Assembly (NCBI RefSeq): GCF_002027705.1
Contig: NZ_MBTG01000012.1
Location: forward strand, 372,001-436,000
DNA length: 64,000 nt
Origin: Paenibacillus ferrarius
GTDB taxonomy: Bacteria; Bacillota; Bacilli; Paenibacillales; NBRC-103111
Direction of reading: 5' to 3'
A program made the translations under genes and the position numbers. Below the pieces are notes generated by a model. It had not been told where the DNA came from. It saw nothing but the letters and a program-made list of their open reading frames with translations, and ran no database searches. Below are positions 8,269 through 16,630 of this stretch, one piece after another; the stretch's first letter is position 1; every line of letters begins with the position of its first letter.

Positions 8269-9714
8269 ATGAGTTTGAATGTGAAAAACGAGCTTTCTTT
8301 GCCCCGCAGCACCCCTGAGGCACAGGGTCTGCCCTCGTCAGCCATTGTGGCATTTCTGGGAGCGGTGGAAACACAGAATCTGGAGCTTCATAGCCTCATG
8401 CTGCTCAGAAACGGTTTCGTCGTCACCGAAGGCTGGTGGAATCCGTATGTAGCTGAGCTTCCACATTTACTATTTTCGCTCAGCAAAAGTTTTACTTCAA
8501 CCGCTATCGGTCTGGCCGTTTCGGAAGGCATCCTCTCTCTGGACGATCAAGTTTTATCGTTTTTTCCTGATGAGACGCCGAATGAGGTATTGCCGAATTT
8601 GTCTGCCATGCAAATTCGGCATTTGCTGATGATGGGAACAGGACACGCGCAAGATACGATGGGCGCGCTTACAAAGAGTGAGAACGGCAACTGGGTCGAA
8701 GCCTTTCTGCAGCAGCCGGTCGAGTACGCACCGGGAAGTAAATTCATTTATAACAGCGGGGCTACTTATATGCTTTCTGCTATTTTACACAAAGTAACCG
8801 GACAATCTCTGATGGACTACTTGCAGCCGCGTTTGCTCGATCCACTCGGGATCTATCATGCAACGTGGGAAACATGTCCGCGAGGCATTCAGGCAGGTGG
8901 ATGGGGGCTTAGCCTTACAACGGAAAACATCGCCAAATTCGGACAACTTTATTTGCAGCAGGGGATATGGAACGGAGCTCGTATCATTCCTGAAGAATGG
9001 GTGGCCGAAGCAACTTCGAAGCAAATTTCGAACGGCGACGGCGGCGAGAGCGATTGGGCTCAAGGATACGGCTATCAATTCTGGAGCTGCCGACATGATG
9101 CATACAGGGGCGACGGTGCGTTCGGCCAATTTTGCATCGTAATGCCGCAGCAAAATGCTGTCATTGCGATTACAGCAGGACTGAATAATATGCAAGCTGT
9201 ACTTGAAGCGGTATGGACGCACTTGCTGCCAGCTATGGCGCCAACACCACTGCCGTATTTAGAGGAATCCGCAATCGAATTAGCGGAGCGGTTACAGCAG
9301 TTGCGCATACAACCACCGCAATTAGGGATCTCATCTCACAATGAAACGGTGTTTGCCGGGAAGTATCAACTTGAGGAAAATAGTCTGCGTTGGGACACGT
9401 TCGCTATTCGCTTTGACGAGGGTGAAGCCAGCATCAACATTAGGGATCACATAGACGATCACCATTTCCGGTGCGGCCGGGGGGCTTGGATCGAACAAAA
9501 ATCCCAATTGAATCAAGGCTTGGAACAGCAAATAGCAGCCAGCTTCACTTGGAGAGATTCGGATACGCTGGAACTGACTGTGAGATTTTTAGAGACACCG
9601 TTTTGCCATACCGTCGTTTGCCGTATAGAGGGGACACAACTCATATTCGAAATTACTCCGAACGTTAACTTCGGGCCGCGAGACACGCTACTGATGAGAG
9701 GCGAACGGTTTTAA
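8269..9714 (+). CDS. Serine hydrolase, beta-lactamase/class C esterase family
   Basis: 481 aa from the ATG at 8269 (a TTG at 8248 is in frame; GGAG at about 8254 suits the ATG better). The class C fold is shown by SxxK in LFSLSKSFTST, the YxN motif in FIYNSGATYML, and GGWGLSLTTENIAKFGQLYL. The last 130 residues form a C-terminal beta domain. No signal peptide, so a cytoplasmic esterase or peptidase is more likely than an exported penicillin-binding protein. A good intrinsic terminator follows. Confidence 0.88.
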   Translation: MSLNVKNELSLPRSTPEAQGLPSSAIVAFLGAVETQNLELHSLMLLRNGFVVTEGWWNPYVAELPHLLFSLSKSFTSTAIGLAVSEGILSLDDQVLSFFPDETPNEVLPNLSAMQIRHLLMMGTGHAQDTMGALTKSENGNWVEAFLQQPVEYAPGSKFIYNSGATYMLSAILHKVTGQSLMDYLQPRLLDPLGIYHATWETCPRGIQAGGWGLSLTTENIAKFGQLYLQQGIWNGARIIPEEWVAEATSKQISNGDGGESDWAQGYGYQFWSCRHDAYRGDGAFGQFCIVMPQQNAVIAITAGLNNMQAVLEAVWTHLLPAMAPTPLPYLEESAIELAERLQQLRIQPPQLGISSHNETVFAGKYQLEENSLRWDTFAIRFDEGEASINIRDHIDDHHFRCGRGAWIEQKSQLNQGLEQQIAASFTWRDSDTLELTVRFLETPFCHTVVCRIEGTQLIFEITPNVNFGPRDTLLMRGERF

Positions 9715-9738
9715 TTAAGAGATACGGATAGTTTAATA

Positions 9739-9775
9739 AAAAAGGAGTAGTTGCCATGGCAGCTGCTCTTTTTTT
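9739..9775 (+). terminator. Intrinsic terminator after serine hydrolase
   Basis: GAGTAGTTGCC pairs with GGCAGCTGCTC (two G-U pairs) and is followed by a run of seven T. Confidence 0.85.
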
Positions 9776-9781
9776 CGTATA

Positions 9782-9836
9782 TTGATTAGTTCCATATAAT
9801 GGGTTATATTTGGGTAGATACTAGTACTAGGTACTA
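9782..9836 (+). promoter_or_regulatory. SigA-type promoter with downstream TACTA repeat
   Basis: TTGATT (9782-9787) and TATATT (9805-9810) are 17 bases apart. Just downstream, TACTAGTACTAGGTACTA (9819-9836) holds three TACTA copies and overlapping dyads, a plausible operator or early-transcript element. Confidence 0.55.
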
Positions 9837-9853
9837 AAAAAGGAGAGATGCAG

Positions 9854-10594
9854 TTGAAGTATTTTATAATCACTGGGACATCGCGCGGTCTAGGCGAGGC
9901 AATTGCCTATAAGCTGATTTCTCCGGACCATCACTTGATTTGTATATCAAGAAATATCAACGAAAGCTTAATGGCAAAAAGCAATAACATGGATTATCTG
10001 GAATTTGATTTAAACAACATCGAACAAGTAGATACTCTGATGGAAAAGGCATTCAGTAAAATGGATAAGGCAAATATCGAAGGAGTCTATTTGATTAATA
10101 ATGCAGCAGTCATTTCGCCGCTATCGCGGGTTGAACAAGGAAGTACTCAAGAATTTAAACATAATCTTACCGTGAATTTACTTGCTCCGATGTTATTGAC
10201 CTCATTATTCATTCGTTTATCCCAGGAACTTCTGGTTGAGAAACGGGTACTGAATATTTCTTCCAGCTCTGCTAAACATCATCTTCCTGGAATGAGTGTT
10301 TATTCGGCTTCAAAGGCTGGCTTGGATGTTTTCACGCAATGTGCTGGGGTCGAACAAGGAAACAATGCATTCGCTGTGAAGGTAGTATCCGTTTGGCCAG
10401 GGATGATTGATACGTGTTTACAGGAAGAAGCAAGAAATACAAATCAAGAAACGTTTGCTTCTGCGGAAATTTTCAAAATGGTAAAAGATCGCGGGATGCT
10501 TGCTACCCCAGCTGCTGCAGCTGAGCAATTAGTCCATTTATTGCTTGGGGATCAATTTATTCAGGGCAATGTTGTTGAAGAACTCTACGGATAG
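9854..10594 (+). CDS. Short-chain dehydrogenase/reductase, YueD/benzil reductase type
   Basis: 246 aa. The TTG at 9854 is preferred because AAAGGAG ends 8 bases before it, whereas the ATG at 9848 is only 2 bases from that site; the protein then begins MKYFIITGTSRGLGEA with the cofactor motif TGxxxGLG. The catalytic Ser is in NISSSSAKHH, and YxxxK is in VYSASKAGLD. NNAA is present as LINNAAVIS. These residues predict an active NAD(P)-dependent carbonyl reductase related to B. subtilis YueD; natural substrate unknown. Confidence 0.9.
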   Translation: MKYFIITGTSRGLGEAIAYKLISPDHHLICISRNINESLMAKSNNMDYLEFDLNNIEQVDTLMEKAFSKMDKANIEGVYLINNAAVISPLSRVEQGSTQEFKHNLTVNLLAPMLLTSLFIRLSQELLVEKRVLNISSSSAKHHLPGMSVYSASKAGLDVFTQCAGVEQGNNAFAVKVVSVWPGMIDTCLQEEARNTNQETFASAEIFKMVKDRGMLATPAAAAEQLVHLLLGDQFIQGNVVEELYG

Positions 10595-10906
10595 CGGCGG
10601 GTGTTATGCCAACAACAATCAAGAAACAACCGCGCATCGCAATCATCTGGAGAGGCTAATGCTGATTGTACTTTCTGAGTGTTGAGAAAAAAGAAACACT
10701 ACTCAACGCTTCAACTTGCATTGGAATAGTTGATATTACTGAAATTTAATAATGCTGAAGCAGATCTTTTGCTTACGTGTTGAAATTTTATCAATACGAT
10801 CTCAAAGGACTTGCACTTATCGCAACACTTTACCATATTCTGATTTCAAAATACGTTGAAGGGAAGAATCAGGTTAAAATACTTTCATAAGAAGAGGTGA
10901 AGGAGA
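10595..10906. other. Intergenic region, 312 bp
   Basis: AT-rich with several short inverted repeats. I see no gene, RNA or clear terminator here. Confidence 0.5.
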
Positions 10907-11167
10907 ATGTGTTATTATTGTATCGTTTGTTCAAGACTACACGATGACAGATATAACCATGGAAGGGTTTTTGAGAAAGGATTTTATATAGATACACGTA
11001 CTGGTTCAAGGATTCATCTAGGTATGTGTGACGAAGAAGACAATAGATTGATACAAGATCATATACACCAAGCAGTCCAAAATAATAGTTCAAAGATGGA
11101 TAATATACTCATTTCTTTATCTACACATGATTATATTAAGGAATTCGTTGAGAGTTGGAGAGCATAA
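10907..11167 (+). CDS. Small hypothetical protein with N-terminal CxxC
   Basis: 86 aa. GAAGGAG lies just before the ATG, and a terminator follows within 50 bases, so it is probably a real single-gene unit. It starts MCYYCIVCSRL, with three closely spaced Cys that could bind a metal, then a charged middle (GFYIDTRTGSRIHLGMCDEE, with a fourth Cys) and a helical C-terminus. No signal peptide or membrane span. I do not recognise the family. The four Cys and several His suggest a small zinc-binding fold, as inference only. Confidence 0.65.
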   Translation: MCYYCIVCSRLHDDRYNHGRVFEKGFYIDTRTGSRIHLGMCDEEDNRLIQDHIHQAVQNNSSKMDNILISLSTHDYIKEFVESWRA

Positions 11168-11214
11168 TAATACTCGAAAAAGGGACGCTAACGAAGAAGG
11201 ATAGTTCAATAATG

Positions 11215-11240
11215 AGAGGGCTGCCGAGAGGAAGCCCTCT
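11215..11240 (+). terminator. Terminator-like hairpin after small CxxC protein
   Basis: AGAGGGCT pairs with AGCCCTCT over a ten-base loop, followed by a weak T-rich tail. Confidence 0.7.
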
Positions 11241-11357
11241 GTCACTTTTAATAAGTAAGTAAAGAACACAATAGCGTGCGATTTAAATCACCTGATTTAA
11301 ACCGTTTTCTGGTGACAACGGAAGACACTTGGATTAATGTCAGGCGGAAGCATCTGC

Positions 11358-11975
11358 TTAAAGCCATCGCTTCTTGAGCCAGACGCGGTAAACAACGTAG
11401 ACGGCAGCCAAAAAAAGGACATACACGCCAACGGACAAAACGAGCTTGCTGGTGCCGGCAAACAGATTGCTGCCGATGAACGCAAACAGGAGCATAGCAG
11501 GAATTTTGCCCAACGCGGACGCAACGGCGAATGTAACGACCGGAACGGAAGTAATGGCAGGAATGACATTAACGACAGCTTGAGGGATAACCGGGATGAG
11601 TCGAGCTAATAAAATAGTCAGGAACGGATTTTTTTCAATCGCGGCTTGGAGCTTTTCCAACTTCTCGTACTTGGACAAGTAAGCACGGCCCTGCTTTTGA
11701 AACAAGTAGCGTGCCAGCCAAAAAACAATGACAGACGCGACGGAAGCGGCAGTCCAACTGATCAAAGCGCCCAGCAATGGACCGTACATGAACCCGAGCA
11801 TGCCGATTACTATTTTGTAGGGGATGACCGGTACGATAATAAACCCAAGCGCAGCTGCAAAAATAAGCAGAACTGGCGCATCCCCATATTGCATCCAATG
11901 CAAAATTTCATCCTTGAATACATAGACAATGAGTATGAGTACGAGATATATGCAGATGGTATACCATTTCTTCAT
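11358..11975 (-). CDS. TVP38/TMEM64 family membrane protein
   Basis: 205 aa with about five hydrophobic spans and the VTT/SNARE-associated core: FIIVPVIPYKIVIGMLGFMYG, then RLIPVIPQAVVNVIPAIT, matching the basic-proline re-entrant motif shared with DedA proteins. Such proteins are thought to move or scramble lipids in the cytoplasmic membrane. Single-gene unit; AAGGGAG lies about 11 bases before the ATG. Its 3' end lies close to the terminator-like hairpin of the opposite small gene. Together with the DedA gene at 6153, the window holds two members of this superfamily. Confidence 0.88.
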   Translation of the reverse strand: MKKWYTICIYLVLILIVYVFKDEILHWMQYGDAPVLLIFAAALGFIIVPVIPYKIVIGMLGFMYGPLLGALISWTAASVASVIVFWLARYLFQKQGRAYLSKYEKLEKLQAAIEKNPFLTILLARLIPVIPQAVVNVIPAITSVPVVTFAVASALGKIPAMLLFAFIGSNLFAGTSKLVLSVGVYVLFLAAVYVVYRVWLKKRWL

Positions 11976-12125
11976 TTGGTAGTGTGTCTCCCTTAGTCTG
12001 ATTCTTTCTTCTGGCCGTGTTGATCATATTTAGTGTAACACACAAACATTCTTCATTGAATTATGACTGATTTTATTCAATTTGTTGAAAATATTCAAAA
12101 TATTTATTAAGCACCTTATTATTCG

Positions 12126-12680
12126 ATGAAGAATGAATCGTGGCTAGATCGTATGGATCTAACAGGGAAGATTTCACGTTATTATGGTATGAACGACCAG
12201 TACACCGACAAAGCAGGGAGGCGGATGAGCATCCCTATTTTGACTTATGCGTAAAAGTTTCGTTTTGCCGAACAAAACGGTTATTTGGCGATCGATATTT
12301 CCCTTCTGGCTACACAGCAAATATTAAATGAAATCCAGTTGGGTGAGCACGGGCTTGGCATGATAATTGATCAATTTGGAACGATTGTTTCCTATCCCGA
12401 CCCTGAGCAAATCAATACAAAGCTGGATCCGAGCATTTTTACTAATATCAGCTCCAACCTCTCTGGTTCCTTTTACAGCGCCAAATCGAAACAAATGATC
12501 GTTTATCAAACGATAACAGGTACCGACTGGAAAGTTATTGTTATCGTACCTTACGGAGACCTCGAGGCGAGTTATGATATTAATGATATTAAATTATGGC
12601 ACTATTTCTCCGTCGGTAGGATGTACCATGATGTAGCACCGCCAACCATGCTGCAACGATCAGCTTTCCAGCTAAAGTAG
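12126..12680 (+). pseudogene. Relic of a dCache-domain sensor (histidine kinase or chemoreceptor)
   Basis: One reading frame from an ATG at 12126 gives WLDRMDLTGKISRYYG, is cut by an in-frame TAA at 12252, then continues LAIDISLLATQQILNEIQL and GLGMIIDQFGTIVSYPDP, ending TDWKVIVIVPYGDLEA. This is the membrane-distal to proximal part of a dCache sensor as found in YesM kinases and methyl-accepting proteins. After about residue 160 the similarity stops, and no membrane span, HAMP or signalling domain follows. The N-terminal membrane segment is missing too. A decayed remnant. Confidence 0.75.
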
Positions 12681-12850
12681 CGATGAAGGTCCGGTTTATT
12701 TGCAAGGTGGATGGGAGCCCTGTCAATACCGGACCGACAATCAAAGGACGCTCCGCGCTCTATCAGAGAAACGTTCAGGCGGAGAGAGAAAATAGTTGCA
12801 ATTTTCACATCATTTTGAGATCATAAAGTTGAGAGAAGGTGACTGAAAGT

Positions 12851-13465
12851 ATGGAAATCATTCATCGTGTTTCAACATCACACAAAGCTATTGCTTTTAC
12901 ATTCGACGATGGCCCTAATCCAATCTATACTCCGCAATTGTTAGATATTTTCGAAGAGGTTTCTGGTCAAGCTACGTTTTTCATGATAGGTAAACAAATC
13001 GAACTTTATCCCGAGACCGCTCTGGAAGTCCATGTCAGGAAACATGAAATTGGAAACCATTCTTACTCCCATCCTCATATGACTCAAATTAGTTTGGACG
13101 CATGCGAGCGCGAGCTTGTCGATACGGAGAGCATAATTACACAGGTAACAGGCGTCCGGCCTGCTGTTATGCGTCCTCCATACCTCGACTATAACTTGGA
13201 AATCCACGCGATCACTGCCAAACTGGAGTATCATGTCATAGGAGCTCTCAACGGAGAAGCCAAAGATTGGGAGATGCCTGGCGTAGAGCATATTCTCGAT
13301 TCAACCCGAAAGCAGGTTGGATGCGGGAGCATCCTTCTCTTTCATGACGGCTTCGGGGACCGCTCTCAAACCATCGAATCCGTTCGAATTTTGACCAAGG
13401 AATTAACAGAAGAAGGATATCAGCTTGTAACGGTTAGTGAGCTCTTACATATGCGGGAATCTTAA
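12851..13465 (+). CDS. Polysaccharide deacetylase (NodB domain), cytoplasmic form
   Basis: 204 aa from the ATG at 12851; GAAGGTGA is suitably placed upstream, while a GTG at 12839 would sit on it. NodB motifs are all present: motif 1 TFDDGPN (catalytic base and metal Asp), motif 2 HSYSHPHM (metal HxxxH), motif 3 RPPYLDYN, motif 4 DWEMPG and motif 5 ILLFHDG. Enzymes of this family remove N-acetyl groups from peptidoglycan or chitin oligomers. There is no signal peptide or anchor, unusual for a wall enzyme; it may act on soluble oligosaccharides. A strong terminator follows. Confidence 0.9.
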   Translation: MEIIHRVSTSHKAIAFTFDDGPNPIYTPQLLDIFEEVSGQATFFMIGKQIELYPETALEVHVRKHEIGNHSYSHPHMTQISLDACERELVDTESIITQVTGVRPAVMRPPYLDYNLEIHAITAKLEYHVIGALNGEAKDWEMPGVEHILDSTRKQVGCGSILLFHDGFGDRSQTIESVRILTKELTEEGYQLVTVSELLHMRES

Positions 13466-13500
13466 TCAAAAATAGTGATCGTGATAGTAAATAGAATCTC

Positions 13501-13533
13501 GAAAAGAACCTAGCCGTTGGCTAGGTTCTTTTC
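13501..13533 (+). terminator. Intrinsic terminator after polysaccharide deacetylase
   Basis: Perfect 15-bp stem (GAAAAGAACCTAGCC, loop GTT) with T-rich 3' arm. Confidence 0.9.
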
Positions 13534-13571
13534 GTTCATGTTGTATTTGTGTTAACGAACTCAATCAATCT

Positions 13572-13729
13572 ATTACGCGGCTTGAAGTCGTAAAATGGAA
13601 ACACATTGTTCGTCGATGTTCCTTCGACTGATTGGTACCATGCGGTTGGAACCCCACATCCAGCCCTCCCCATGGACAAAAGCATGGGTTTACACGCAAA
13701 AGGACCGTCAGGATGTTTTCCCTGACGGT
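13572..13729. other. Run of short hairpins, possible structured RNA
   Basis: Successive inverted repeats occur here: TTACG..CGTAA (13572-13592), GTCGA..TCGAC (13612-13628), CCCATG..CATGGG (13669-13688) and a 9-bp stem ACCGTCAGG..CCTGACGGT (13704-13729). No convincing gene covers them. The last stem could be an intrinsic terminator with a weak T run. I cannot match this to a known RNA family. Confidence 0.35.
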
Positions 13730-13812
13730 TATTCTTAGTAATGAATGATTGGTGTACGAAAAGCAGGAAGCCCCTTTTTCCAGAAGAATGGATGAAGTGC
13801 AAAGCTTGTTCC

Positions 13813-13996
13813 ACTGGATTTATTACAATGAATAGTTAGTTTGAAGAGCTTGAAGGACAATGGCATTGGATAAACTACAATGGATAATCTAAGAAGCAGG
13901 CACTTTGAGGTTTAATGAATATTTCCATTGGAGTATTTCCAATGAAAACAGGCACTTAACCCTTTGACGGCTGATTTCAATGGACAAATTCCAATG
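13813..13996. repeat. Array A: four ATTGGA..TCCAAT palindromes
   Basis: Units start at 13813 (degenerate), 13865, 13926 (CATTGGAGTATTTCCAATG) and 13978 (CAATGGACAAATTCCAATG). Spacing is 52, 61 and 52 bases. Linker sequence is shared with array C (for example TAGTTTGAAG, GGATAATCT, GCAGGCAC, GGCTGATTT), so these are diverged copies of one roughly 200-bp element. It lies just downstream of the TetR gene. Confidence 0.85.
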
Positions 13997-14036
13997 AGAA
14001 GTATAGTTTGTTGTACCTGCACGATAAAACCTATCT

Positions 14037-14648
14037 CTAAACGCCGTGAAAATTGAACGTAAGCCAAATTTGTTCCAAAAACTTCTCGGACGAATAGCCT
14101 CGCTCTTCTTTTTGAAAGGAATAGGAATCACTGCTTAACGCCATCAGCAGCATATCGGCTTTGAACACGCTGTCCGGTGGAGTCTGTCCAGTTGCCGTCA
14201 TTTCGTCCAACAGTCCGACGAGCAGTTGATGCAGCTCAACATACAGTGGACTTTGCGTTCGGGATCTAAAGCGATTCGACGTAGTGGATTCCTCGACGCC
14301 TGTAAGCAGCTGGGATTTTTTCTCCCTGAACCGGATAAATAAAGTGAGGACGCCTTTTAACCGCTGACTGGCAGGTGCTGTCCGATTTTGGGTCAAATGA
14401 GCTTCAATACTATCAAAAAGAATAACGATGTTTTCTTTCATCAAATCCAGGCATAATTCGCTTTTGTTGCGATAACGGCGATATAGCGTACCTGGACCGA
14501 TCTTTGCCTCTGTGGCAATTTGATTCATGCTGACCTGTTCGACGCCGTTATGCTCGAATAGCCGGATGGCTGCATCTAAGATGCGCTGGCGGTTCTCGGC
14601 AGCATCGCGACGTTCGGAGCGTCCTTGATTTTCTTCTGTATCATTCAC
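14037..14648 (-). CDS. TetR family transcriptional repressor
   Basis: 203 aa. The N-terminal HTH runs RQRILDAAIRLFEHNGVEQV, SMNQIATEAKIGPGTLYRRY, RNKSELCLDLM, a clear TetR_N domain at about residues 18-70; the rest is the helical ligand domain. It is divergent from the isochorismatase-like hydrolase and MFS pump. The shared 121-bp gap holds two copies of a GGAGA-N2-TCTCC palindrome over a strong promoter. It is therefore most likely the repressor of that operon. Ligand unknown. Confidence 0.92.
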   Translation of the reverse strand: MNDTEENQGRSERRDAAENRQRILDAAIRLFEHNGVEQVSMNQIATEAKIGPGTLYRRYRNKSELCLDLMKENIVILFDSIEAHLTQNRTAPASQRLKGVLTLFIRFREKKSQLLTGVEESTTSNRFRSRTQSPLYVELHQLLVGLLDEMTATGQTPPDSVFKADMLLMALSSDSYSFQKEERGYSSEKFLEQIWLTFNFHGV

Positions 14649-14686
14649 GATTTCATCACTTCCTAAACATCAATTGTGAAGCAATA

Positions 14687-14732
14687 TTGACAAGTGGAGA
14701 CATCTCCGCTTATTATAAATGGAGAGTTCTCC
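14687..14732 (+). promoter_or_regulatory. Promoter with two TetR-type operators
   Basis: TTGACA (14687-14692) and TATTAT (14711-14716) are 18 bases apart. Operator 1, GGAGACATCTCC (14696-14707), fills the spacer; operator 2, GGAGAGTTCTCC (14721-14732), sits near the transcription start. Centres are 25 bases apart and both are followed by GCTTA. This suits occlusion by two TetR dimers. Confidence 0.8.
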
Positions 14733-14769
14733 GCTTAATACTAACATAATAAAAAGGAGCGTTCAAGAT

Positions 14770-15345
14770 ATGCTAAATCAATCTAGTCACACTGCGCTTT
14801 TGCTCATGGATGTACAAAATGCGATTACTTCGCGTTTCGCGGAACTTAGCGAAGCGTTGGTTCCGTTCCAAAAAGCTTTGGAAACAGCGCGGCGAAACGG
14901 CATCCCGGTTATTTTTGTGCGGCTCGCATTTCGTGATGGCCATCCTGAGATAAGTCCGCGGAACAAGTCGTTCTCACGGATTTCTGAATCGGGATTGGGC
15001 GCCATGAGCCCAACGGATGCAGCTGCGCAAATTCATTCTTCTTTGGAGCCTATGCCGGGCGAGCCAATTGTGACTAAGCTTCGTGTCAGCGCATTTGCCG
15101 GTAGCGATCTGGAAGTCATCCTGCGTTCCCGCCAGATCAACACGCTGGTTCTCGGCGGCATTGCCACGAGCGGCGTCGTCCTATCGACATTGCGTGAAGC
15201 AGCAGACAAAGACTTTGCGCTTACTGTACTTTCAGATGCCTGCCTGGATGCCGACCCTGAGGTTCACCGTGTGCTCATTGAGAAAGTTTTCCCGCGTCAA
15301 GCGGATGTCATGACTGCAGCTGCATGGGCAGAAACTTTGGATTAA
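14770..15345 (+). CDS. Isochorismatase-like cysteine hydrolase
   Basis: 191 aa from the ATG at 14770, which follows AAAAAGGAG; a longer frame from 14719 would begin inside operator 2. Fold markers are LLLMDVQNAI (catalytic Asp), ITKLRVSAFAGSDLE (catalytic Lys, where active enzymes have K then F/Y) and LVLGGIATSGVVLSTLREA. The usual nucleophile Cys of the GxxTxxCV motif is replaced: GIATSGVVLST has Gly-Val where Cys is expected. Hydrolase activity is thus doubtful, or it follows the isochorismatase (non-Cys) chemistry. Co-transcribed with the MFS pump. Confidence 0.87.
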   Translation: MLNQSSHTALLLMDVQNAITSRFAELSEALVPFQKALETARRNGIPVIFVRLAFRDGHPEISPRNKSFSRISESGLGAMSPTDAAAQIHSSLEPMPGEPIVTKLRVSAFAGSDLEVILRSRQINTLVLGGIATSGVVLSTLREAADKDFALTVLSDACLDADPEVHRVLIEKVFPRQADVMTAAAWAETLD

Positions 15346-15388
15346 TAATCAGGGTCCTTATTGGCCCTGCGAAAGAAGGCTTAACTTC

Positions 15389-16594
15389 ATGCCGATATGG
15401 AAAAGAAACTTAATCGTTTGCTGGTTCGGAATGTTCGTTTCCGGCGTAGGAATGAGTATGCTTGCTCCTGTATTGCCGCTTTATATCCATCATCTTGGAG
15501 TTACGAATACAGCCTCGATTGCCCAATTATCCGGATTTGCATTTGGGATAACCTATATTATTTCAGCTATTTTCTCACCGATATGGGGACTTGCTGCCGA
15601 TAAATTTGGGCGTAAGCCGATGCTATTGCGGGCAAGCCTTGGTATGGCGATCGTAATCGGCTGCATGGGATTCGCCACTAATGTGTATATGTTAATAGGA
15701 TTACGATTATTGCAGGGTGTAATCACAGGTTATGCTACAGCTTGCACGACATTAATTGCGACTCAAACGGATAAGGAACACACGGGGTATGCGCTGGGCA
15801 CCATTTCTACAGCAAGTATTGCCGGCTCTTTGCTTGGACCTTCGATCGGCGGTTTTATTGAAGAGGGGTTTGGCTTGCAAAACGTTTTTTTCATTACAGG
15901 CGGGCTGCTGCTGATCGCATTCTTAACAACTGCCTTATTCGTCAAGGAATCTTTCACTCGCGAGGATAAAAAACTTCTGTCGCTCAAGGAGTTATGGCGG
16001 CTCTTACCTGAGAAAAGTTTAACGATCACCATGTTTATCACTTTTTTTGTATTAACGGTGGCTTTATATTCGATAGAACCTGTTATTACCGTTTATATTA
16101 CCCAATTGTCCCATAATTCCAGTCATATTGCCCTGATTGCCGGACTAACTTTCTCCGCGTCGGGACTGGCGAACATCGTTGCAGCGCCAAGGCTTGGCAA
16201 ACTATCAGATCGCATTGGTGTCCACAAAGTGATGCTGTTCTCGCTTGTTGCGGCTGGAATCATTTTCATACCGCAAGCTTTCGTCGGCAATCCGTGGCAG
16301 TTGATGGGCCTTCGCTTTGTATTAGGATTAACGGCAGCGGGGTTGACGCCTTCTGTCAATGTCCTAATCAAGAAAATAACGCCGGCTTCCTTGACGGGCA
16401 GAGTATTTGGATTTGCTATGTCAGCAGGGTATCTAGGTGTATTCGGAGGTGCTGTTCTAGGGGGACAAGTGGCGGCTTGGCTTGGTGTCCAATATGTATT
16501 CCTAATCACCGGTGTTTTGCTATTGTTGAACGCGATATGGGTATATTATAAAGTCTATAGGAAGCTCAACAACAATGAGAAGCTCGTCATGTGA
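15389..16594 (+). CDS. MFS multidrug efflux transporter
   Basis: 401 aa with twelve hydrophobic spans. Motif A (GLAADKFGRKPMLL) follows helix 2, motif C-like GSLLGPSIGGFIEEGFG is in helix 5, and the second half repeats GKLSDRIGVHKVML. This is a DHA1 drug:proton antiporter. It lies 43 bases after the isochorismatase-like gene and is probably under the same TetR operators, so export of the TetR ligand is a reasonable inference. Confidence 0.9.
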   Translation: MPIWKRNLIVCWFGMFVSGVGMSMLAPVLPLYIHHLGVTNTASIAQLSGFAFGITYIISAIFSPIWGLAADKFGRKPMLLRASLGMAIVIGCMGFATNVYMLIGLRLLQGVITGYATACTTLIATQTDKEHTGYALGTISTASIAGSLLGPSIGGFIEEGFGLQNVFFITGGLLLIAFLTTALFVKESFTREDKKLLSLKELWRLLPEKSLTITMFITFFVLTVALYSIEPVITVYITQLSHNSSHIALIAGLTFSASGLANIVAAPRLGKLSDRIGVHKVMLFSLVAAGIIFIPQAFVGNPWQLMGLRFVLGLTAAGLTPSVNVLIKKITPASLTGRVFGFAMSAGYLGVFGGAVLGGQVAAWLGVQYVFLITGVLLLLNAIWVYYKVYRKLNNNEKLVM

Positions 16595-16630
16595 GACGCT
16601 CAAGTCAAATGCAAGAGAGGAGCTTTTTTT

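Noticed and set aside
13536..13814. Leftward frame of 92 codons over the hairpin cluster
   Set aside because: It crosses several stems, has no ribosome site, and its composition follows the repeats.
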